Positions 59,121 to 64,000 of a stretch of 64,000 nt of DNA are shown here, piece by piece; the stretch's first letter is position 1; every line of letters starts with the position of its first letter. This DNA is from a virus. The notes under the pieces are model-generated. The model was not told the DNA's origin, searched no databases, and was given only the letters and a program-made list of their open reading frames with translations. The stretch is taken from IMG/VR virus record IMGVR_UViG_3300021963_000047, positions 53,582-117,581 of that record, one strand, 5' to 3'. The position numbers and the translations under genes were made by a program.

Positions 59121-59793
59121 TTGTATCTTCAATATAATTGATCATCTCAACGTTATCAACACTTTGATAATGATATCTATCAAATGGATCTATATTTGTT
59201 TTACCGAGTGGCATAACATTAAAAGATAGAATGGTTCTAGCTCTATCTGATCGATTAATAGCAGTATCATGAACGGCCCAAGCTGGAAATATAATAAGCT
59301 TTCCTTCTTCCCATGGAATACTCTGCTGATTTCTCATTCGAAGCGGTTTACCGTTTCTAGCAGGTGTAATTTGTTGTGCATATCTGTGTGGAGCATAAAA
59401 AACTGTTCCTCCAGTATTTTCACCACCATCCAAATAATACACTCCACCAAAAAATGAATTATGGTGTGAATGCATATGATGATATCCTATATTAGGATCA
59501 TGTTTTGTTGCCCACAATCCTGTCATACAAAATTCAGGAATATAACCATAGTCATCCATAGCAAAAGCAATACATTGTTTGAAAAAGTCTGTAAACTCTT
59601 TCATTTCTTCTTCTTTATGAAGATTAGGATGTGTAAATTTTAAAGTCTGTCGACGAGTATTCTTTTTATAGAGTTCTTCATCACTAAGAAAATTTAAAGC
59701 CTTTTCTTTAAACTCATTATGCTTTTCATACTTAAAAGAATATAATGGAGTGTAAAATGGTTTTAAAATTTTCATATTATTATTTGACATATT
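59113..59793 (-). CDS. 2OG-Fe(II) oxygenase (TIGR02466-like)
   Basis: 226 aa from the ATG after GAGGAT; an upstream in-frame start at 59820 would overlap the previous gene. GYHHMHSHHNSFFGGVYYLDG, GTVFYAPHRY, then LIIFPAWAVHDTAINRSDRARTILSFNV match the H-x-H-N-S---GVYYL ... FP---H-V--N----R--ISFN pattern of putative 2OG-Fe(II) oxygenases frequent in marine phages. The distal His and Arg are clear. Substrate unknown. It lies in a minus-strand operon with a glycosyltransferase and an SGNH esterase. Confidence 0.75.
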   Translation of the reverse strand, partial: NMSNNNMKILKPFYTPLYSFKYEKHNEFKEKALNFLSDEELYKKNTRRQTLKFTHPNLHKEEEMKEFTDFFKQCIAFAMDDYGYIPEFCMTGLWATKHDPNIGYHHMHSHHNSFFGGVYYLDGGENTGGTVFYAPHRYAQQITPARNGKPLRMRNQQSIPWEEGKLIIFPAWAVHDTAINRSDRARTILSFNVMPLGKTNIDPFDRYHYQSVDNVEMINYIEDTNV

Positions 59794-59797
59794 ATCC

Positions 59798-60571
59798 TCA
59801 CCAATGTGAACTAGGAACACATCTTTTAAAATTATGACTAAAATAATGGATTAAAAATAAATTACCGTCATTAAATTCATTTTCATTCCAATATTCGTTT
59901 TCTTCATCATCAAGCTTTCTTACATGAAACCTATCTAGATATTGAATATCTATATTCATAGATTTAAATAAATCTGATGATGAGTGTTGATAAGCAATCC
60001 AAGATATCTTATCTATATTAAAATTATTAGAATGTTTTTCTATAAAAGATTCTCTGAAAAAAGCATATTTTTCTAAATAAAAAGAATCAATATATGATGC
60101 TGTATTTTTATCTAAAATAAAAACACCATCATTAAAGCCTTCCCATTCTTTTCTTATAAAGAGACCATTTTGATATAAATCGAAGATATCATCGATGCTT
60201 TTATAAAAGATTGTATCTGTATCTAAATAGAGTATTTGATCTAAGTCAAACTGTTTAAAAGCTTTACATGCATTTGGCCATTTATGAATAACTTGATCAC
60301 ATCGATGCCAAGGATATGTAGTATTACTAGGCTTTACATTATATTCACTTGAATCAAAATGCATAAATTCAATATTATGATAATAATCTCTTACAGTTTG
60401 TCTAGTGCTCTTACTAAGAAGAGTCATATTATTTAAATATATTTTAACTGGTATATCACTGTATGATCTTAGTGTTTTTATTGAATAAATTAATTGTCTA
60501 TAATGCAGACTATCAAAAAGACTATCTTCATTAATATATAATGAATATATTATAGCTCTTTTTTTATTCAT
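59798..60571 (-). CDS. Glycosyltransferase, GT8-like
   Basis: 257 aa. RAIIYSLYINEDSLFDSLHYRQLIYSIKTL opens the fold, FDLDQILYLDTDTIFYKSIDD (near residue 110) has the DxD motif, and WEGFNDGVFILDKNT is the acceptor-side GFNDGVFIL segment typical of GT8-like enzymes. It overlaps the SGNH gene upstream by 4 bp. Probably modifies a surface or virion glycan; acceptor unknown. Confidence 0.65.
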   Translation of the reverse strand: MNKKRAIIYSLYINEDSLFDSLHYRQLIYSIKTLRSYSDIPVKIYLNNMTLLSKSTRQTVRDYYHNIEFMHFDSSEYNVKPSNTTYPWHRCDQVIHKWPNACKAFKQFDLDQILYLDTDTIFYKSIDDIFDLYQNGLFIRKEWEGFNDGVFILDKNTASYIDSFYLEKYAFFRESFIEKHSNNFNIDKISWIAYQHSSSDLFKSMNIDIQYLDRFHVRKLDDEENEYWNENEFNDGNLFLIHYFSHNFKRCVPSSHW

Positions 60572-60978
60572 TTGATCATACTAGCTATTTGCTTATATCC
60601 ACTTGGTGTCGGATGTATTCCATCGTAACTGATATAAGGATGTGACTCAATAACTTTATCTTTAAACTCGTTAGCTAATTCTTTTATTACAGTTCTTTGT
60701 ATTGGCTTCAACGTTAAGCTAGGTGAAATCCAAAATACCATATCTGCATTAATGTGTTTTCGTATATTATATAAAGCTTCTGCTGTAGTATTTTTATAAT
60801 CATTGCTTCCTAAGCTAATGACTACAATTTTATAACTCTTTTTAGTGTTTGGATTTGTATGAAAATTTTTATACCAGTTTTCGCTAGTAATGCCAACTCT
60901 AGCTATCACAGCGCATTCTGGTTTTTGTTGAGCAATGCCAACTGCTATACTATCACCAAGAATCATACATTCTAGCAT
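60568..60978 (-). CDS. Compact SGNH/GDSL esterase
   Basis: 136 aa. All blocks are recognisable: MILGDSIAVG (Ser nucleophile), RVGITSENW (block II Gly), VVISLGSNDYKN (block III) and YDGIHPTPSGYKQIA (Asp-x-x-His). It is small but apparently complete. The likely role is deacylation of a glycan or peptidoglycan, or tail-associated receptor modification. GAGG RBS 6 bp before the ATG; no signal peptide. Confidence 0.8.
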   Translation of the reverse strand: MLECMILGDSIAVGIAQQKPECAVIARVGITSENWYKNFHTNPNTKKSYKIVVISLGSNDYKNTTAEALYNIRKHINADMVFWISPSLTLKPIQRTVIKELANEFKDKVIESHPYISYDGIHPTPSGYKQIASMIK

Positions 60979-60994
60979 GGTGTGCCTCGTTAAA

Positions 60995-61068
60995 TGGCAC
61001 CGGTGGAAGGAGTCGAACCCTCGCCCTCGGTTTTGGAGACCGATGTGCTACCGTAACACTTCACCGAT
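60995..61068 (-). tRNA. tRNA-Trp (anticodon CCA)
   Basis: Read on the minus strand: acceptor ATCGGTG/CACCGGT (one T-G pair), D arm GTGT/GCAC, anticodon arm TCGGT-CTCCAAA-ACCGA giving CCA, T arm GAGGG-TTCGACT-CCTTC, discriminator G and encoded CCA end. Positions 8-9 are AA instead of the usual T8, a mild oddity. It lies 2 bp from the methyltransferase stop. Confidence 0.88.
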
Positions 61069-61069
61069 A

Positions 61070-61621
61070 TTACCTTTTATCAATTATTAAAAATCTAAAG
61101 TGAGCATTTGGTTCTACATAATTAGAAAATTTAAAATCTCTAGTAGGACCGGTTGACTCAAACAATTTAGATCTTTTAATAATATCTTCTGGTATATATT
61201 CTAAAAGGTTATAAAAACCCCACTTTCCTAAAACATCCTCAATCACGTAAAACTTATTAGCTTTATCATAAAAATTTTTAAACGTTTCAATTTGATACCT
61301 ATAATGATGAGCAGCGTCATCAATAATAATATCATACGTATTATTTATTGTTTTTGTTTGTTCATTGTCTTGTGAATCTATATTATAGATCTTAAATTCT
61401 TTTTCCAATTTGTCATCATATAAACGATCTAAGTCAATACCTTCTATCATGGCATCTGGCCATATTTTTTTCCAAGCGCGAATAGATGCACCTTTATATA
61501 GCCCAATTTCTAAAACAGAATCTATAATTTCATTTTCTAATATAGAATTATAGAAGTTATGATAGCCATGAACATATTTGTCAGTGCCACATTCTTTAAA
61601 ATATTTTTCAAATATATTCAT
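61070..61621 (-). CDS. SAM-dependent methyltransferase embedded in the tRNA cluster
   Basis: 183 aa. DSVLEIGLYKGASIRAWKKIWPDAMIEGIDLD gives motifs I and II of class I methyltransferases. TYDIIIDDAAHHYRYQIETFKNFYD matches motif IV of Methyltransf_24/CmcI-like O-methyltransferases, and NKFYVIEDVLGKW motif V-VI. The N-terminal KYFKECGTDKYVHGYHNFYN resembles polysaccharide methyltransferases that start with a GTDK--HGY motif. It may methylate a sugar; a tRNA substrate is less likely. It lies between tRNA-Ser and tRNA-Trp, both on the same strand. Confidence 0.75.
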   Translation of the reverse strand: MNIFEKYFKECGTDKYVHGYHNFYNSILENEIIDSVLEIGLYKGASIRAWKKIWPDAMIEGIDLDRLYDDKLEKEFKIYNIDSQDNEQTKTINNTYDIIIDDAAHHYRYQIETFKNFYDKANKFYVIEDVLGKWGFYNLLEYIPEDIIKRSKLFESTGPTRDFKFSNYVEPNAHFRFLIIDKR

Positions 61622-61637
61622 ATTAATACCTCAAATA

Positions 61638-61723
61638 TGGCGGAGCGTATTGGAATCGAACCAATTCAACCTTGCGGTTGTACGGTTTAGCAAACCGCTG
61701 CATTACCATCCTGCCCACGCTCC
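61638..61723 (-). tRNA. tRNA-Ser (anticodon GCT)
   Basis: Minus strand: acceptor GGAGCGT/ACGCTCC, anticodon arm GCGGT-TTGCTAA-ACCGT giving GCT, a long variable arm CAACC-GCAA-GGTTG as required for serine tRNAs, T loop TTCGATT, discriminator G and encoded CCA. It reads AGC/AGT codons, which are common in the Ser-rich fibre genes. Confidence 0.9.
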
Positions 61724-61727
61724 AATA

Positions 61728-61803
61728 TGGTGCCGACTCCTCGTTACGATCGAGGTTCTCTAGTTCTTCAGACTAGCGTGAGGACCACCTTCACCAAGTC
61801 GGC
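61728..61803 (-). tRNA. tRNA-Phe (anticodon GAA)
   Basis: Minus strand: acceptor GCCGACT/AGTCGGC, D arm GTGA/TCAC, anticodon arm CTAGT-CTGAAGA-ACTAG giving GAA, T stem CCTCG/CGAGG, discriminator A and CCA encoded. The T loop reads ATCGTAA rather than the usual TTCNANN, and the residue at position 32 is C. All stems pair perfectly, so it is probably functional despite the odd T loop. Confidence 0.82.
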
Positions 61804-61807
61804 ATAT

Positions 61808-61884
<77 letters not shown>

Positions 61885-63909
61885 TTAAAACTTCCACTTC
61901 ACTCCAGCAGTTCCGACATAACCTGTATAGTCAGAACCCTTATCAAACCCTGCACCTAGTTCAAGTGACACATCTTTATATATGTCTGCCTTTACACCTA
62001 AGCGATTGTTTGTTACAACTTTATATTCTTTATCATACAACAACTTGGATTCAAAGTACACCGATTTGTTGAATTCATATCGGCCACCAATATAAGGATT
62101 GGTTGTTACTGTTGAACCTGCGTTCGGTGCAGTTGATAATAGGGGTGATCCACTCTCGCGAATAGCTCCAATCACTGAATTATTTATAATCACACCAGCA
62201 AGCGGTCTGACTCCTAAGATAGTATTAGGAGCATAAGCACCGAGATCTGCATAATAGTTTGTCTGATTCATCTTAGTACCATTATACAAACCAAACTGTG
62301 GTATAGAAACGTTTGATACGTAATCATTGTGATTAATACCAACTGCTACCTTCCACCATCCATAATTTTGCTTTGTTAAAGCATACATGGTACCAGTGTA
62401 TGATGTAGCTTCAGTCTTAGAATTTAGATAACCAGCAGAAGAACTGCTATCTATTCTAAATGCAACACCTATTGTATTGTTATCTACTGTCTTATTGAAA
62501 CCAAGATCAACACCACCAGATCTTACACCACCAATAGACTTATAATAAGATGCAGAAGGTGTAATCCAACCACCATCTTTAGCAGATAGAGCATCAACTA
62601 AGAATGGATTGAATGACTTAAACTTTGTAGCTTCATTCAGACCAGCCGCAGATGCTGAATGAGTTTCACTTGAACTTGCAGATTGATAATCAATCCAGTT
62701 AGTTGTTTGAGTTATTACTTCATTCTGTGTTGTAGTAGTTGTAACAACAATATTCTCTGTCGATTCTGTTGTAACTGGTGTTCCAGCTGTTGTAGTTGTA
62801 GAACCATCAGAATATGTTGTAACTGTCTGTGGTGTTGTTACTGTAGTTGTAGTTCTTGGTGTAGTCTGTGTTGTTACAGTAGTTATTGGTGTAGTACCAA
62901 TATCAACACGTGTCTTTGGAGTTGCAGCAACTACAGTTGTTGTTCTTGTAACATCAATAGTCTTCTTATTTCTAGAAGCAGCATCTGCAGCACTTGCTGT
63001 GTATGTTGTTGTACCAGCTGTCGTATTTGAAACAGTTACAGTAGTACCTCTAGAAGAAGTAGAAGACGTAGTTGTTTGTCCATCTGAACTACTTGAAGAT
63101 ACTGTAGGAGTACCAGCAGCAGTACTTACAACTGTAGGTGCACCACCGCCACCATTTGTTGCAGCAGAACCATTACCACTTGAGCTAATTGTACCGCCGA
63201 CAGTACCAGCAACGATACCACGAATGATATCATCGAGAGCTGTCACGTTTTGTTGTTGTGAAGTAGTTGCACTTTGTGATGTATTGAAACGATCACTATC
63301 AAGCCAGTTAGTGTCAGCAACAGTAACGATAGTACCGGTCACACCAGAACTTAAAGCTCCTGCACGACCAATCCATGACATACCAGAAACGTTTCCAGCT
63401 GAGTCAGATATAAGTGGAATGCCTTGGCTGTTAACAATGATAGACGCAGCAGCATAGTTAACAGTGATACCACTTGTCATATACGTTGTGTTAACGTTAC
63501 TTGATACGTTATTAACCATACCAAAATTGGCGCCGATTGTGGTATTACCACCACCAAGTGCCATTACAAGTGCAGCAACAGAATTATTACGATCCATACA
63601 GCAGCCTGGATTTTCTGTTACGAAATATGCAAAGCCACCATTAGTAATAAATGATTGATATTTTGTCTGTTCACCAGCAGTCAAAGCTGCAGCATATCTA
63701 AGATCCCATACTTGCTGATATGAGCCAGTAGTTGTTGGGACTTGTGAAACGTCTGTAGTAACTGTTACTGTATGGCCAACAGCTTCTAAACGATTACGAA
63801 CGTTCTGAGTAACAGTTGAATATTGAGCATCGATGACTAAAACTTGGTCAGCCACAGCTGCAGTCGTAAATGCAAACAGGCCAAAGATGGCCGCTAAAAT
63901 CTTTTTCAT
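61885..63909 (-). CDS. Secreted outer-membrane beta-barrel (autotransporter-like) protein
   Basis: 674 aa from the ATG at 63909, preceded by GGAGCAAGAAG; an ORF start at 63942 adds an unlikely leader. Residues 1-20 are a Sec signal peptide (MKKILAAIFGLFAF then TTAAVA, cleavage before DQ). Residues 21-240 form a globular domain starting VLVIDAQYSTVTQNV. Residues about 250-420 are an extremely Thr/Ser-rich stalk. The last 220 residues show alternating beta strands (YYADLGAYAP, PYIGGRYEFN, VSLELGAGFDKG) ending in the aromatic VKWKF typical of BAM-inserted barrels. It would be exported by the host and sit in the outer membrane. Confidence 0.7.
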   Translation of the reverse strand: MKKILAAIFGLFAFTTAAVADQVLVIDAQYSTVTQNVRNRLEAVGHTVTVTTDVSQVPTTTGSYQQVWDLRYAAALTAGEQTKYQSFITNGGFAYFVTENPGCCMDRNNSVAALVMALGGGNTTIGANFGMVNNVSSNVNTTYMTSGITVNYAAASIIVNSQGIPLISDSAGNVSGMSWIGRAGALSSGVTGTIVTVADTNWLDSDRFNTSQSATTSQQQNVTALDDIIRGIVAGTVGGTISSSGNGSAATNGGGGAPTVVSTAAGTPTVSSSSSDGQTTTSSTSSRGTTVTVSNTTAGTTTYTASAADAASRNKKTIDVTRTTTVVAATPKTRVDIGTTPITTVTTQTTPRTTTTVTTPQTVTTYSDGSTTTTAGTPVTTESTENIVVTTTTTQNEVITQTTNWIDYQSASSSETHSASAAGLNEATKFKSFNPFLVDALSAKDGGWITPSASYYKSIGGVRSGGVDLGFNKTVDNNTIGVAFRIDSSSSAGYLNSKTEATSYTGTMYALTKQNYGWWKVAVGINHNDYVSNVSIPQFGLYNGTKMNQTNYYADLGAYAPNTILGVRPLAGVIINNSVIGAIRESGSPLLSTAPNAGSTVTTNPYIGGRYEFNKSVYFESKLLYDKEYKVVTNNRLGVKADIYKDVSLELGAGFDKGSDYTGYVGTAGVKWKF

Positions 63910-63976
63910 ATCTTCTTGCTCCGTTATGTGATGAGTTATCAATCATCAGAAGCATAACGAAACAATAATACTTGAT

Positions 63977-63984
63977 TATTTATA
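63977..63984 (-). promoter_or_regulatory. Late promoter for the beta-barrel gene and downstream tRNAs
   Basis: The plus strand reads TATTTATA, so the minus strand has an exact TATAAATA 67 bp upstream of the ATG at 63909. It would drive the beta-barrel gene late in infection and possibly read on through the tRNA cluster. The remaining 16 bp to the window edge show nothing further. Confidence 0.7.
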
Positions 63985-64000
63985 TGGTACTACCTTCAAG

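Noticed and set aside
62181-62188. Minus-strand TATAAATA inside the beta-barrel gene
   Set aside because: About 300 bp from the nearest downstream start (tRNA-Pro) and within an Ile-Asn-Asn codon run; probably chance.
61885-63900. Long plus-strand open frames opposite the beta-barrel gene (for example 62683-63030 and 62999-63457)
   Set aside because: They mirror the Thr/Ser-rich coding repeats on the other strand, giving Cys- or Val-rich products without an RBS; shadow frames.

Overview
This window is part of the genome of a T4-like myovirus (large contractile-tailed, lytic dsDNA phage) with AT-rich, very compact DNA. The decisive evidence is the conserved T4 virion block in canonical order (gp13-gp14-gp15-gp16-gp17-gp18-gp19-gp20-gp67-like-gp21-gp22-gp23, about 21.0-35.0 kb). 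It is followed by the T4 recombination/late-transcription block (uvsY, uvsW, Sm-like gene, gp55, gp47, gp46) and the T4 clamp block (gp45-gp44-gp62-regA). The MADKAFIVKNGL-type fibre start, a peptide deformylase, several 2OG-Fe(II) oxygenases and the Sm-like protein are typical of aquatic/marine relatives (cyanophage- or pelagiphage-like). No photosynthesis gene is present here, so the host cannot be named; the outer-membrane-type protein at the right end implies a Gram-negative host. Host and species are inference.

Layout. 0-7.4 kb: large repetitive tail-fibre/adhesin genes (+), including a protein with four LamG-like domains. 7.4-21.0 kb: an accessory island. An SGNH-like gene and a minus-strand operon of 2OG-oxygenase-like proteins plus a sulfotransferase come first. 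Then follow small fibre genes (one with about 25 Y-T-G-x tetrapeptide repeats), a glycosyltransferase and another oxygenase. A nine-gene minus-strand operon of glycosyltransferases, sulfotransferases, methyltransferases and an oxygenase ends it. 21.0-35.0 kb: neck, terminase, tail, portal, protease, scaffold and major capsid genes, closed by a strong intrinsic terminator. 35.0-41.4 kb: a tail-tube-like gene, then recombination and late-sigma genes. 41.4-44.4 kb: an Asn-synthetase-like PP-loop gene, an unknown, a cupin, a deformylase and a 58-aa gene too short for usual ORF cut-offs. 44.4-54.3 kb: nucleotide metabolism and a candidate DNA base (hyper)modification locus. It holds MazG-like, Nmad1-like, a TS-fold enzyme with a dCMP-type active site, dCMP deaminase, UDG-like, two unknowns possibly related to amino-acid:DNA transferases, a fold-type-II PLP enzyme, an SGNH-like protein, a C5-cytosine methyltransferase homologue and a GT-A glycosyltransferase. 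54.3-58.9 kb: sliding clamp, clamp loader, an oxygenase fusion, RegA with an RBS-masking hairpin, and a QueC-like gene. 58.9-64.0 kb (minus): membrane protein, oxygenase, glycosyltransferase, SGNH esterase, methyltransferase, four tRNAs (Trp, Ser, Phe, Pro) and a secreted beta-barrel protein.

Regulation. The T4 late-promoter octamer TATAAATA occurs immediately upstream of gp13, gp18, gp22, gp23, the tail-tube-like gene, a fibre gene, the beta-barrel gene and others, consistent with the encoded gp55 sigma and gp45 clamp. At 21.04 kb two such octamers overlap on opposite strands, so a single 12-bp palindrome may fire both the virion block and the decoration operon. A sigma70-like promoter precedes uvsY.

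How the genes may work together. The core genes build capsid, tail and replisome accessory factors. The fibre-linked enzymes probably decorate virion or cell-surface glycans or proteins. The 45-54 kb genes may make a modified pyrimidine and elaborate it in DNA. The last two statements are inference from motifs and gene order.
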